Part shown: piece after piece, positions 46,101 to 54,901 of the stretch
Numbering within the stretch: position 1 is the stretch's first letter
Layout of the letters: each line of letters begins with the position of its first letter
Origin: Bacteroidales bacterium
GTDB taxonomy: Bacteria > Bacteroidota > Bacteroidia > Bacteroidales > JAAYJT01
Assembly: GCA_014860575.1 (NCBI GenBank)
Contig: JACZJK010000021.1
Coordinates: 1 to 64,000, forward strand
Length of the DNA: 64,000 nt
Direction of reading: 5' to 3'
Position numbers and translations under genes: made by a program
Notes under the pieces: generated by a model
Database searches by the model: none
Told to the model about the DNA's origin: nothing
Seen by the model: only the letters and a program-made list of their open reading frames with translations

Positions 46101-46413
46101 AAGGTCAATCAACCAACAGCTTAAAGATATAGAATTTCGGTTTGAAGGGACCAAGCCAAAGGCAAGCTCTGAAGAAGTGCCACCTGAAGCTGTATCAATC
46201 AATCATCGCATGGGCGCAATCCTGGCTGCCACCTGGTCAAGTACAGGAAGTCCTACACAGACCATGCGCAGCAACTACGAAATTGTTAGGGGAGTATTGC
46301 CTGAAATACTTGAACAACTCAGAAACATCGAAGGCGAGATCAAAACGGTTGAAACCCGCCTCGATGCAATGAAGGCTCCTTATACGCCAGGTAGATTGCC
46401 AGAACTGAGGTAG
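43123..46413 (+). CDS. Exported BNR/Asp-box (sortilin/VPS10-like) beta-propeller protein
   Basis: A 1096-aa protein with a signal peptide (LSVLLISVIIALPQAGAQ). At least six Asp-box motifs are visible (SEDGGKSW, TTDGGKTW, STDRGASW, SDDRGNTW, TEDDGKTW, STDKGRTW) at regular spacing over residues about 60-700, giving a seven-to-ten-bladed propeller as in sialidase/sortilin-type glycoside-hydrolase-like proteins. RSIGPAFTSGRISDLAINP at the N-terminus and GINRVNWRLRYDN further on mark the large Bacteroidota group often annotated as VPS10/glycosyl-hydrolase-like. Catalytic residues for a sialidase are not evident. ATGs at 43123 and 43147 both keep the signal peptide. Confidence 0.88.
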   Translation: MQKNNYSFMSRLSVLLISVIIALPQAGAQKGKKTQPELDTIKSELFKGLKWRSIGPAFTSGRISDLAINPCNPSEYYVGSASGHVWKTVNNGTTFSPIFENYGTYAVGSIMIDPNNPHVVWLGTGENTHQRALGYGNGVYKSEDGGKSWKNMGLKESRQIGKILIDPSNSNVVYVAAEGSVWGPGGERGLYKTTDGGKTWEKVLDISENTGINHITMDPRDPDVIYAMSEQRRRHFFTKIGGGPETGIHKTTDGGKTWQKLSSGLPSGHVGGGCIEVSPVNPDYVYLIIEAGEGKGGFFRSTDRGASWNKMSDYHSSGQYFNMIVCDPVDANKVYSLEVVSKVTTDGGKTWNNIGLTKRHVDDHCMWINPKNTDHWMIGGDGGLYETYDAGDHYIHKTNLPVTQFYRVNVDDTEPFYWVYGGTQDNNSLGGPSRNINRDGVSSGEWITTLGGDGFWQAIEPGNPNIVYSAYQYGNIFRYDKSSGERIKIRPEPRADELHYRWNWDSPFILSPHSKTRLYMGANKLFKSDDRGNTWEVISDDLTRDEDRNQFKVMGKYWPSDAVSKDVSTSQWGTIVALAESKLKEGLIYVGTDDGLIQVTEDDGKTWRKISSFPDVPDYTWVRDILPSRFDENIVFATFNNLKNDDFKPYVLKSTDKGRTWISIAANLPNETVHSIAQDFVNPDLLFVGTEFSFYVSFDGGRYWVKFNAGLPDIQIPQIAIQEREHDLVIATFGRGFYILDDYSPLRLVNAEKLKSEQALLFPMKDALMYIEEGGRYGTGSTYYLAPNPPFGATFTYFLKEVPETLKQQRLKKEKDLFEKSEPIPQPTREILVAEENEIAPYLIFTIRDAEGAVVRRLYETPKKGINRVNWRLRYDNISAQANAKAEFKPDKNNADGMMILPGTYTVSLEMDHNGEITPLSDALKFEAKVLENTSLPATNRKELVDFHKLVAELRRVSDGAQRFAGELNTKNENIRQALHYIPEVPQDLAEKLRSINQQLKDIEFRFEGTKPKASSEEVPPEAVSINHRMGAILAATWSSTGSPTQTMRSNYEIVRGVLPEILEQLRNIEGEIKTVETRLDAMKAPYTPGRLPELR

Positions 46414-46504
46414 AGCGAGAGGCGCGTTGCCAATAATGCTGTCATGCGAAATATTTGCAAACTTATTTGCAACTGAATCGTTATAACCTCAAAATATCCC
46501 GATC

Positions 46505-47374
46505 ATGAATTTTCCACAGCAAGGCCTCGGCTGGTTATTTGCAAAACGGTTTCTTGGTAAACTATTCATCGGCGCTTTAATTACTGGATTATTGGTTTAC
46601 ATCATCACATCGCCCCGGTTCATCAAACCTTTGTATCAATCGGAAGCGCTCATTTATGTGCCGCTAACAGTGCTTAGCAAGCAACTTGAGCAACAAGGAA
46701 TTGGTTTTGCCAATGATGTTGAAATTGATGGGCATATTCAGATCCTACAGTCGGCACGCATTCGTGACAGCCTGCTTGCCCGCTTCAACTTTGACGAGGA
46801 AGACAGGATTGATAAAAATGCTCTTGGCGGTAGAAGCAAACTCTATGAATTGATTAGCAAGCGCGTTGAATTTCAGAAAACACGTTACAATTCTGTATCC
46901 ATAAAGGCGCGTGATCATGATCCAGAGCGGGCGGCAGCTATTGCCAACGCCCTTGTTGAGCTTGGTGATATCATCAAAGGGGATATTCTTCATGCCAATC
47001 GCAAGGAAGTATTTATTCATGCCCGAACCCACTTTGAGAACAAAGAAAAAAGCGTTTTTGAACTCGAGAATAAACTCGACTCGCTTGAAAACGCTTTGCT
47101 CACAGCCCAGAACAAGCAACGCATCAACAACGAGCTCTTCAAATTAAGAACGCTCTATTCCATTGAACTGCAAGAACTGGCCGGACGAAAAAACCACCTC
47201 GAAACTATTCAGCGGGGCTTTGAAACTGCACTTCCCAGCGCGTATGTCATTTCAAAAGCCTTGCCTGAAGTAAACCCGGTTTGGCCAAAACGTCTGCTAT
47301 GGACGATCCTGGCTGTGTTTGCTTATGTTTTGATTGCGTTGGTTGTTGAGGTAATCAAACGGGATGTCAGGTAG
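46505..47374 (+). CDS. Wzz-like polysaccharide chain-length regulator
   Basis: A 289-aa protein with two membrane helices: residues about 20-37 (LFIGALITGLLVYIIT) and 265-283 (LLWTILAVFAYVLIALVVEV). A large periplasmic region between them includes a coiled coil at about 170-235. This is the polysaccharide co-polymerase layout of Wzz/Wzc N-terminal domains, which set O-antigen or capsule length. YQSEALIYVPLTV after the first helix and the SVSIKARDHDPERAAAIANALV segment fit the Wzz family. It has no cytoplasmic kinase domain. It overlaps the ligase/polymerase gene by 11 bp. Confidence 0.82.
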   Translation: MNFPQQGLGWLFAKRFLGKLFIGALITGLLVYIITSPRFIKPLYQSEALIYVPLTVLSKQLEQQGIGFANDVEIDGHIQILQSARIRDSLLARFNFDEEDRIDKNALGGRSKLYELISKRVEFQKTRYNSVSIKARDHDPERAAAIANALVELGDIIKGDILHANRKEVFIHARTHFENKEKSVFELENKLDSLENALLTAQNKQRINNELFKLRTLYSIELQELAGRKNHLETIQRGFETALPSAYVISKALPEVNPVWPKRLLWTILAVFAYVLIALVVEVIKRDVR

Positions 47375-48833
47375 GATCGCAATATGGTTCGAAAGCTTTT
47401 GGCTTTTGTTATTATTGCCACTGATGACCGGTGCAGCATTGCTGTCTTTCATTTATAAACCCATTCTCTTTTTACCTTTTGCATTATCGCTTGCTTTGAC
47501 CACAGCCTGGCTGATTTCACGCTTTAAACTGCAAGTTCCGCTCATGACGTCTATTGCTTTTTTTCTGCCTTTTTCTTTTGAAACTGCAGTTGCCGGCGAT
47601 TTTATAGTTTTTATTCCTACCGAGCCTTTGATCGGAATAGCTTTACTGTCAGTGATGATGGATGTTTTGCGCTATCCCGGATTTTTGAAAGACTTTATAA
47701 GCCGCGAACTGAGATGGAGTCTGCCTTTGCTGGGAATTTTTCTAATAACAATACCTTTTTCAGTAATGCCAATGGTATCAGTGAAATTCGCCATTGTTAA
47801 CATCACCTATTTACTGGTATTTCTTTTTCTGTTGAATTATTTGTTCCGTCAGCATCCTGGCTTATTTCCAAGACTCATGGTTGTTTACAGCACCGGATTG
47901 TTGATTGTTCTGGTTTTTGCCTTATTTCGCTATTCCGGTTTTGATTGGAATATTACAGTTGTGAAAGGAATTTTCCTTCCCTTTTATAAGGATCACACCA
48001 TCATGGGAGCGACAGCCACCATCGTTGCTTCCTTTTGGCTCATGTATACAGGTACGCAAAAAAAAACATCATTTAAAATCCTGGCATTCTTAACTGGTTT
48101 CTTGTTTGTTTTTGCCGTGATCCTGAGTGGGAGCAGGGCTGCTATACTCAGCCTGGGATTCTTTCTGTCTGTTGTGTTGCTTCTATCCCTTAGAGCAAGG
48201 ATCAGTCATCTGATTGTTTTATCGCTTGTAACAGCAACGTTCATGTTCATTTTCCGTCACCAGATTGTGGATACGATTTATCGCAACCCTTACGTTTCAC
48301 GTTCGCACTATACTGAATGGACAGGCAAACTGAAATCGGCCGGGAACATTACAACCGATGTTTCAAATATTGAGCGCATGAACCGCTGGTATTCCGGAGT
48401 GAAAATGTTTGCCGAAAAACCGCTCACAGGTTTTGGTCCAGGCACTTACCAGTTTGTTTATATTCCTTATCAGAAAAAGGAATTAATGAACCGGCTTACA
48501 GTTAAAAATCACTGGAATATTCCTGAGAACTCCGGTGGGACAGCGCATTCGGAATACATACTTGCATTAAGTGAAATGGGGATATTCGGTTTCCTGGCTT
48601 TGATTTTAGTTCTTTTTCGATTGTTCTGGATCACCTTTGTGAAAGCGCGCTTTCATCCGCATCGCGGATTGATTGTTGTGGCTTTTGCAGCGCTTTCTAC
48701 TTATCTCTTTCATGCGTTATTCAATAATTTCCTGAACTCCGATAAATTTGCGTTTTTATTCTGGGGTATGGCTGCATGGCTCATGGCTACTTACGAAAAC
48801 AATAAGGATGAAAGAGTATTATACAGCGGTTGA
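47364..48833 (+). CDS. O-antigen ligase/polymerase family membrane protein
   Basis: A 489-aa integral membrane protein with about 11-12 helices and one larger external loop near residues 310-400 containing the Wzy_C/WaaL motif region (FAEKPLTGFGPGTYQFVY, then GGTAHSEYILALSEMGI). The histidine and glutamate in AHSEY and the GxGPG motif are typical of this family, which joins O-antigen chains to lipid A-core or polymerises repeat units. Together with the Wzz-like protein it suggests a late step of surface polysaccharide assembly. Ligase and polymerase cannot be separated by sequence alone. Confidence 0.85.
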   Translation: MSGRIAIWFESFWLLLLLPLMTGAALLSFIYKPILFLPFALSLALTTAWLISRFKLQVPLMTSIAFFLPFSFETAVAGDFIVFIPTEPLIGIALLSVMMDVLRYPGFLKDFISRELRWSLPLLGIFLITIPFSVMPMVSVKFAIVNITYLLVFLFLLNYLFRQHPGLFPRLMVVYSTGLLIVLVFALFRYSGFDWNITVVKGIFLPFYKDHTIMGATATIVASFWLMYTGTQKKTSFKILAFLTGFLFVFAVILSGSRAAILSLGFFLSVVLLLSLRARISHLIVLSLVTATFMFIFRHQIVDTIYRNPYVSRSHYTEWTGKLKSAGNITTDVSNIERMNRWYSGVKMFAEKPLTGFGPGTYQFVYIPYQKKELMNRLTVKNHWNIPENSGGTAHSEYILALSEMGIFGFLALILVLFRLFWITFVKARFHPHRGLIVVAFAALSTYLFHALFNNFLNSDKFAFLFWGMAAWLMATYENNKDERVLYSG

Positions 48834-49602
48834 ATCATATTACGACTTCGATGCAGGTGATTTCGACAAGCGTTATTGGGAAAATCTTGTGCTTCAGAAA
48901 ATGCGTCAGTCTTTTCGTGAGGAAGTAAAAAGACATCCTTTTACCACCATCCTTGAGATAGGCTACGGAACCGGGCTTGATATGCTTCATTTTGCTGTGA
49001 CCCATCCCGATGCCAGGGTTTTCGGAATTGACATATCCGCCGAAATGTGCAAGCTGGCGCAAGACCGGGTCAAAGCCAAAGGCTTGCTAAATGTGATACC
49101 GGAAAAAGGAAGCGTCGAAGATATTGAGTCGCTTTTCCCAGGCCAGCAATTTGATATGATCTATGTTTTTTTCGGCGCCCTGAATACCGTTGAGGATCTC
49201 AGAAAAGCATCCCTGATACTTCAGCGCTTGCTGCTTCCGGGCGGAATTATGGTGCTCACGTTTGTAAACAAATATTATCTCGCGGGGATGATACTTGAGA
49301 TGATGAAACTGCGATTTTCAAATGCTTTTGCCCGTTTGAGGAAATTCTGGGGAGGCTATTCCCCGGTTAAAAAGCTTCCAAGTCGTTGTTATACACCGGG
49401 TCAGATCACAGCCGCTTTCAGTGAAATGAAATTGCTGAGGAAGCGCGGATACTGCATCAAACATCCGGCATGGTTCTATCATGGCCTGAACCAAAAGTTA
49501 AGGCGTTTCAGCCCAATGCTGTGGAAATTTGATTCATGGCTCAATCACACACCTTTCTGGAAATTTGGTGAATACACCTTATTTGTCTTTCAGAAGGTTT
49601 AG
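48808..49602 (+). CDS. Class I SAM-dependent methyltransferase
   Basis: A 264-aa protein starting at the ATG at 48808, which overlaps the ligase gene by 26 bp. An ATG at 48748 would overlap by 86 bp and add unconserved residues. Motif I is ILEIGYGTGLD at about 48-58, followed by the acidic end of strand 2 (VFGIDISAEM) and DMIYVFFGALNTVEDL as motif II. These define a Rossmann-fold methyltransferase that uses S-adenosylmethionine. The acceptor is unknown; position next to polysaccharide genes suggests a sugar or lipid, by inference only. The 3' end overlaps the convergent epimerase-like gene by 24 bp. Confidence 0.88.
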   Translation: MKEYYTAVESYYDFDAGDFDKRYWENLVLQKMRQSFREEVKRHPFTTILEIGYGTGLDMLHFAVTHPDARVFGIDISAEMCKLAQDRVKAKGLLNVIPEKGSVEDIESLFPGQQFDMIYVFFGALNTVEDLRKASLILQRLLLPGGIMVLTFVNKYYLAGMILEMMKLRFSNAFARLRKFWGGYSPVKKLPSRCYTPGQITAAFSEMKLLRKRGYCIKHPAWFYHGLNQKLRRFSPMLWKFDSWLNHTPFWKFGEYTLFVFQKV

Positions 49603-50511
49603 TGCTTTGTCAATCATGGCATCAGCATCTGGATAAAGGATTCCTGACTGCTTGTGATGATCAGGATATAAAGTGGCGAGCGGAATAGAAGAAAGCAGTG
49701 CCGAAGCTACCGTCGGTCCGAACCTTCGTTGTAATTCTACTTTTGAAATTTGATGGATGCTGGTATTTAGTTTTCTTGCTATGGCATTGCTGAAGCCTGA
49801 TTGTGTTATCGGATCACCACTAAAAATATTCAGGTTCTGGCTTTTACTGCCTGTCAGACTAAGCTGGTTTATCATCCTGGAACAATCCTCAAGCTGCACA
49901 AGCGACATCAGTTGCGTTCCCTCGCCGAAGCAAGGGATTTTTCCGGTTTGTTTGTAATAGTTCCAGTAAAACTCCCTGAACCACGAAGCAGGGCCGAGAA
50001 TCCAGGCAGGGCGTGCAAAACGAATATCCAGACTGCCTTCCTTTTGTGTATTGATCCAGGGCATTTCTCCAACAATATAATGCTTTGCATAGGAAGTTGG
50101 ATTAATTGCCGTGTTTTCAAAAGCAAGATTATCAGGTTCCTGTGGCCCGTACATCAGCGAACCGGAAACATAAATCACCACGGGTTTATGTGGAAGGTTA
50201 TCAATAATATTGATCAGCCTTTCGTTGGCTTTGGCTGCTTTTCTTGCTGCCAATGTCCTGATGATATAGAATGAACCTGCAGGCCTTGCAAGGTGGAAAA
50301 TCACATCAGGCGGATATTTGTTAAACCATTGCGGGTCAAAATCTGAAATACTACCGGAGAAAATATTCAGGTCTTCCAGCATGCGGTAAGGCACTCTTTT
50401 ATGAACCAGCAAATGAAGCCTGTTGGTTGGATCGGAGCGAAGGTGGGCAAGCAATGCCTGCCCTATGAATCCCGTGCCACCAAAAATCCATACGTTTCTT
50501 TTTGAAGTCAT
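49579..50511 (-). CDS. NAD-dependent epimerase/dehydratase-like protein with atypical active site
   Basis: A 310-aa extended-SDR protein. The cofactor loop WIFGGTGFIGQALLAHL (about 9-25) is intact, and VIYVSGSLMYGPQ at about 121-133 fits the family's central strand with a catalytic-type Ser. The usual YxxxK is not present: the segment is SYAKHYIVGE, where the position four after the Tyr is again Tyr. It may use a different proton relay or serve as a non-catalytic NAD-binding protein. It follows the nucleotidyltransferase gene by 5 bp and should be co-transcribed with it. Confidence 0.85.
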   Translation of the reverse strand: MTSKRNVWIFGGTGFIGQALLAHLRSDPTNRLHLLVHKRVPYRMLEDLNIFSGSISDFDPQWFNKYPPDVIFHLARPAGSFYIIRTLAARKAAKANERLINIIDNLPHKPVVIYVSGSLMYGPQEPDNLAFENTAINPTSYAKHYIVGEMPWINTQKEGSLDIRFARPAWILGPASWFREFYWNYYKQTGKIPCFGEGTQLMSLVQLEDCSRMINQLSLTGSKSQNLNIFSGDPITQSGFSNAIARKLNTSIHQISKVELQRRFGPTVASALLSSIPLATLYPDHHKQSGILYPDADAMIDKALNLLKDK

Positions 50512-50516
50512 TGCAC

Positions 50517-51563
50517 TTAGTTGGATTCAGCGCCGGATTCCTTGTTGATAAGTAAGCCTGTGGCAGTTTCAAATTCCCGGATTTTGCGGTAATATACATC
50601 GAGTATCCGAAATTGTTGCCGTTGTGGATGATATCTTGAGATGCCCCGGGCCGACTTCAGATTCCGTTCAAAAAGAGTTTTGTCCATTTCTTTGTGCTTT
50701 TTTTTCCAGAACCTGACAGAGAGCTTGTAGAAATAATTTTCGAGCTTATCACCCAAGGCGTTGTCCAGCATTTTTTCTGCCAACCTTTTTAAAAGTGGAA
50801 TTCGTGGTTCAGTGCGTTGTTGGGGTAGAGAATAATTTGGGTAATATTCGCGGAACCACAGATTGGCTTCAAGAAAATCATTGAAAAGCTTATGATTGTA
50901 CATTGGCAGCAGCAAAACAGTTTCAGTAGCTGCATAAACATTCCGTTCGGGGATCGCAAGATTATCGGTGTCAATAACATAATTGATGCAGAAGTTTCTG
51001 TTTGAATTAAACAGGAAAAGCCTTTTGAAAAGCACCAGCAAGGTTCGGTTCAGCCATAAACGACCTGGCTTCGTGATAATAAAATAGTCAATATCACTTT
51101 CTTTATCCATGTAATTCTTTGACAATGAACCGGAAATATATACGCCTCGTGTGAACGGGAACATTGCAATGATCCTGGAATAAAACCTGGCATCGCGCAT
51201 TCGCTTTGCTGCAAGCTTATTGCCTTCAACACGTCGTTTGATCTTAGAATTATCGTTGCCGAGGTAATAAAATCCTGAATCAAGATTCAGGTAATTGGTG
51301 GTTGTAAGCCGGTGCAAAATCTTCCGGGCAAGATTGATATCCGTTATTTTGTGATCGCAATACGCGAAAATTTCCTTTTCATTTAGTGGGTAGTCGAAAA
51401 CATCAAAATAGATTACTGTCCTTAAGAACGATAACGCGAGAGGATGATTTTTAATTGGCAGGAAATTGCTGGCAGCTTCGGTAGTAGTAGCTTTTTGAAC
51501 CGTGGCAATTTCAAAAGCAAGTTGGTTTTGAACCGCTTGTATTTTGATAGCTGGCGAAGCCAT
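50517..51563 (-). CDS. Nucleotidyltransferase-fold protein (Pol-beta superfamily)
   Basis: A 348-aa protein. GVYISGSLSKNYMDKESDIDYFIIT at about 140-164 carries the GS...DxD signature of the Pol-beta nucleotidyltransferase superfamily, with both metal-binding aspartates. A helical N-terminal part (residues about 38-130) looks like a winged or helical bundle, and the C-terminal third is basic and helical. The substrate is not known; family members transfer NMP groups to antibiotics, proteins or RNA. It is the first gene of the minus-strand pair with the epimerase-like gene. Confidence 0.8.
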   Translation of the reverse strand: MASPAIKIQAVQNQLAFEIATVQKATTTEAASNFLPIKNHPLALSFLRTVIYFDVFDYPLNEKEIFAYCDHKITDINLARKILHRLTTTNYLNLDSGFYYLGNDNSKIKRRVEGNKLAAKRMRDARFYSRIIAMFPFTRGVYISGSLSKNYMDKESDIDYFIITKPGRLWLNRTLLVLFKRLFLFNSNRNFCINYVIDTDNLAIPERNVYAATETVLLLPMYNHKLFNDFLEANLWFREYYPNYSLPQQRTEPRIPLLKRLAEKMLDNALGDKLENYFYKLSVRFWKKKHKEMDKTLFERNLKSARGISRYHPQRQQFRILDVYYRKIREFETATGLLINKESGAESN

Positions 51564-51718
51564 GAAATGTTAATGCGTGAAGGGATTATACATGCTAATT
51601 TTCGAACCGGAAAAACCGGTTTAAGAGAAACAACAGCCAAAGCCTGCTATTGTTTGGCCTTAGGGCAATGTTAGACGCCAGATTACGATTCTAAGAGAAT
51701 ATTTTGAAAGGAAATATT

Positions 51719-53899
51719 TTATTTTGCCGGAAGGGTTACACAGAATGTGCTTCCTTTACCAACTTCGCTGAATATGGAAATTCTACCCCCAATGAGCTGC
51801 ATGAATTCATGAACCATGATGAGGCCAAGTCCGGTACCCGGTTCCTGGTTAGTGCCAGGTTGTTTGAAATTAGAGTCAAGTCGGAACAGATCTTTTATTC
51901 TGTTTTCGGGGATACCAATGCCGTTATCAATCACGCAGATTTTCACATCATTCTCTGTAGGTAAAACCGATATCCTTATGATGTTATCGGGCATTGAATA
52001 TTTAATTGCATTGTTGATCAGGTTGATGAGAATGCTTTGCAATAGATGTGGATCGGCAAAAGCATAGAGAAAGTCAGGAATTTCGATGATGAGGTTAAGT
52101 TTTTTCTGTCTGGCCCTGCTTTCAAGCAAATCAATCACTTTCTGAGTTGCTGCGTGCAATTCAATCCTCACTGGTTTATTTTCAATCATACCGGTTTGGG
52201 TTCGCGACCAATCAAGAAGATTTATGAGGAGGTTAAAAGTATTGGTACTGCTCTCGTGAAGCAGATGGATGACTTGCCTTTTTTCATCATCATTCATCTG
52301 GTCGTACTCCTCTTCCAGGATTTGCAGCAGGCTTACCAAAGCAGAAAACGGCCCACGCAGATCGTGCGAAACAATTGAAAAGAATTTATCCTTGGTACTG
52401 TTTAATTCCAGCAGTTTGAAATTTTGATTGTTGATTTCATCTTTTTGCTTTACGATCTCTGCGTTTTTAATTAAAATTTTCTTTTTGATCCAGCGTTCGC
52501 GAAATAGAATAATTATGGTTAGAACCAAAATAGAAATACTCAATATTATAAGGAGTTTTTGGTTTCTGATCACCTTTTGGTTTAGCTTGTTCTGCTCATC
52601 CAATAACTGGTTAGCGTTTTCCCTCTGATCAGTTTCATAAATGATTTCCAATTCAGAAATGCGATTTCTATTTTCGACATTCCACATACTATCTCTCAAT
52701 GCACCGGCTTTTTGAAAATAGTCGAGAGATGATCTGTAATTGCCTGCTGTGCTGTCAGCTAAATGCAATATATTTAAAGCCTCGCTTTGCCGTTTAATTG
52801 CCTTGCTTGCTTCTGAAATTCCAAGCGATTTATTGCCGTAAAATTTCGCTGAGTCAATGTTCCCGAGCATCAGGTGCGTTTTGGCCAAAGTAAGGTATAA
52901 ACCATCAAGTTCTTTTGGCGACTTTTCTTTTAAGCTATAAGAAAGGGCAGTCTTTAGCTCATCAAGGCTTTTTTCAGGCTGATCAACAGAAAGATATGCT
53001 GCTGCAATATTACAATGGAGAATACTAATTAGGGTATTGTCATTCTTCCCGATGGCTTCTTTTAAGCCTCTAGAAGCATACATGATGGCATTTTCAAACT
53101 CTTCGGGCTTGTCACAAAGATTAGCAGCGATATTGTTATAGAATTGAGCCGCCATAGAAGTGGGTTCGTAAAGGCTATCAAGTTCAATGGCTTTAAGATA
53201 TTTTTCCAGCGCCTTGTCATCCTTTTTTAACGAAGAGTAAATATTACCAAGCACATTGTAGCCATGGATCAGGCGTAGAGTGTCATTTTGTTCCTCATTA
53301 ACTTTTATTGATTCGAGTTGGTACCTTAATGACAACTCAAATTTTCCAAGGCGGTAATACATGATACTCAGATCATGCTGGGTTTTTGCAACCCCTGGTT
53401 TATTGCCTCTTTCGCTATCAATACGAAGCGCTTCTGTAAGATATTTTCTGGCGCTGTCGGGCTGTTGTAGGCGGTTATACATGGCTCCAATATTGTTATT
53501 GGCGCGCGCCAGCCGCATGAGCAATTGTGGTGATTCAGTTAAACAGATGATTGGCTTAAAAGCCTGAATTGCACTATCAAATTCACCTTTATACCAATAA
53601 TAAACTCCCAATGTGTTGTAGTAATCGGCTTTTTCTATTTCTGAATCCGCATGTTTTAGTTCTGAAGCAGCCGCTATAAGGTTATATGCCGAGTCCATCT
53701 CCTTTGGGATCAACTCTGCTGCGAGCAGGACCCTGGCATGTAAGCGTTGTGTTTCTTCATTAGCGGTATGAATTGCTTTCCGGAGGCTATCGCGCATTGT
53801 TTGCTGACTTAAGGCTGATTGCGTGCTAACAAATGATAGGATCGCTGTTAAAAGCAATATGCAAAGTTGCAACCTTACTGAATGTTGATGTTGCTGCAT
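51719..53899 (-). CDS. TPR-containing membrane sensor histidine kinase
   Basis: A 726-aa protein. It has a signal peptide (LQLCILLLTAILSFVSTQ), about seven TPR repeats in the periplasm at residues 60-400, a membrane helix at about 450-470 (LLIILSISILVLTIIILF) and a short coiled coil. The kinase core follows: H-box FFSIVSHDLRGPFSAL at about 512, N-box LINLINNAIKYS, G1 VIDNGIGIP and G2 GTGLGLIMVHEF. No receiver domain is attached and no response regulator lies in the window. This TPR-type hybrid layout is common in Bacteroidota. A promoter with correct spacing is directly upstream. Confidence 0.93.
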   Translation of the reverse strand: MQQHQHSVRLQLCILLLTAILSFVSTQSALSQQTMRDSLRKAIHTANEETQRLHARVLLAAELIPKEMDSAYNLIAAASELKHADSEIEKADYYNTLGVYYWYKGEFDSAIQAFKPIICLTESPQLLMRLARANNNIGAMYNRLQQPDSARKYLTEALRIDSERGNKPGVAKTQHDLSIMYYRLGKFELSLRYQLESIKVNEEQNDTLRLIHGYNVLGNIYSSLKKDDKALEKYLKAIELDSLYEPTSMAAQFYNNIAANLCDKPEEFENAIMYASRGLKEAIGKNDNTLISILHCNIAAAYLSVDQPEKSLDELKTALSYSLKEKSPKELDGLYLTLAKTHLMLGNIDSAKFYGNKSLGISEASKAIKRQSEALNILHLADSTAGNYRSSLDYFQKAGALRDSMWNVENRNRISELEIIYETDQRENANQLLDEQNKLNQKVIRNQKLLIILSISILVLTIIILFRERWIKKKILIKNAEIVKQKDEINNQNFKLLELNSTKDKFFSIVSHDLRGPFSALVSLLQILEEEYDQMNDDEKRQVIHLLHESSTNTFNLLINLLDWSRTQTGMIENKPVRIELHAATQKVIDLLESRARQKKLNLIIEIPDFLYAFADPHLLQSILINLINNAIKYSMPDNIIRISVLPTENDVKICVIDNGIGIPENRIKDLFRLDSNFKQPGTNQEPGTGLGLIMVHEFMQLIGGRISIFSEVGKGSTFCVTLPAK

Positions 53900-53936
53900 T
53901 GAATCCAGGTATATCTTTGTAATCTCCAGAGAGGGT

Positions 53937-53966
53937 CAAAGATATCAAAATATTGAACACGGCCAA
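53937..53966 (-). promoter_or_regulatory. Promoter of the histidine kinase
   Basis: TTG (53966-53964), a 19-bp spacer and TATCTTTG (53944-53937) on the minus strand match the Bacteroidota consensus exactly. Confidence 0.7.
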
Positions 53967-54101
53967 GAGTCAAGAAAAAAACGACATTTCTGCAAATACA
54001 ATTATATACCTGGATTTACGGAAGTGTTAGTGAACTATAACTTACAAAATGTCATCAACTCCGGCACTGCTTGAGTTGATTTGCCGAAGATATATACTTG
54101 A

Positions 54102-54821
54102 TTACTTCAGCCTTTTTACATTACCGGCGCCTGAAACCTTTGAATGAACCCTGGGATCACCAATGTAACGGATATTTCCAGCTCCTGATATATTTGCAAC
54201 CAGTTCATCCTCTACTCTTACATTGGCTGACCCGGCTCCACTAATATTAATATCCATTTTTTCAACGTACAAAGATTCAGCGTTTAACTTGGATGCGCCA
54301 GACAAGCGTATTATTGTTTTTTCAACCTCACCATCAATATGAGTTTTACCGGCCCCACTTACCTTAAGTTCCAGCCTTTCTCCATATAATTCCAGGTCAA
54401 TATCAGAAGCCCCGCTTGTAGAAATCAGCAAACGCCCGAATTCTAATGATGTTTCACCTGTAATTTTAACAGCGCCGCTAGCCCTGATCTCATCAAGATC
54501 ACGGAATGTAATATATGCCTTTAAAGTCGGGTTTCGAAAACTGAAAGCTCGCGGTTCGATATAAAGCCTGCCACCCCTAACACCTGATTCAATGTACTGC
54601 AAAAGGTTGTCATCGGCTTCGATCACCAGGCTTTCATTATTTCCCTGAATAAGGTAAACATGAAATGCACCTGAGATTTCAATGGCATCAAACGATGATA
54701 CTTCACGGGTTTCGCTGCTTATCCGACCGCTCCCGGATATCATTTCATCACAGCCGGTTAAAAATACTGAAACGCAAATTAGTAAAGTTGTTGCAATCGC
54801 AATGGTTGATTTGGTTTTCAT
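54102..54821 (-). CDS. GIN-domain (DUF2807) lipoprotein
   Basis: A 239-aa protein with a lipoprotein signal ending in LTGC (Cys at about residue 24), so it is lipid-anchored. From about residue 40 it is a beta-solenoid-like series: FDAIEISGAFHVYLIQG is the usual start of the head-GIN domain, and repeated LxISGAGxxxV elements (KLNAESLYVEKMDINISGAG, ANISGAGNIRYIGD) form the right-handed beta-helix seen in DUF2807. No enzymatic residues are recognised. It stands alone downstream of the kinase gene with its own promoter-like box. Confidence 0.88.
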   Translation of the reverse strand: MKTKSTIAIATTLLICVSVFLTGCDEMISGSGRISSETREVSSFDAIEISGAFHVYLIQGNNESLVIEADDNLLQYIESGVRGGRLYIEPRAFSFRNPTLKAYITFRDLDEIRASGAVKITGETSLEFGRLLISTSGASDIDLELYGERLELKVSGAGKTHIDGEVEKTIIRLSGASKLNAESLYVEKMDINISGAGSANVRVEDELVANISGAGNIRYIGDPRVHSKVSGAGNVKRLK

Positions 54822-54859
54822 ACGTTTTTTGTTTGTTTGCGAATGTAGGACGCTGTCTG

Positions 54860-54867
54860 CAAAGATA
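54860..54867 (-). promoter_or_regulatory. -7 promoter box for the GIN lipoprotein
   Basis: TATCTTTG on the minus strand (54867-54860), about 38 bp before the start codon. No -33 element at proper spacing. Confidence 0.45.
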
Positions 54868-54901
54868 AGGTTACATGTTCAAAATAATTGCATGCAAAAA
54901 T

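Noticed and set aside
51719-53899. TPR histidine kinase considered as a one-component hybrid regulator
   Set aside because: There is no receiver or DNA-binding domain after the kinase core; the protein ends just past the G2 box.
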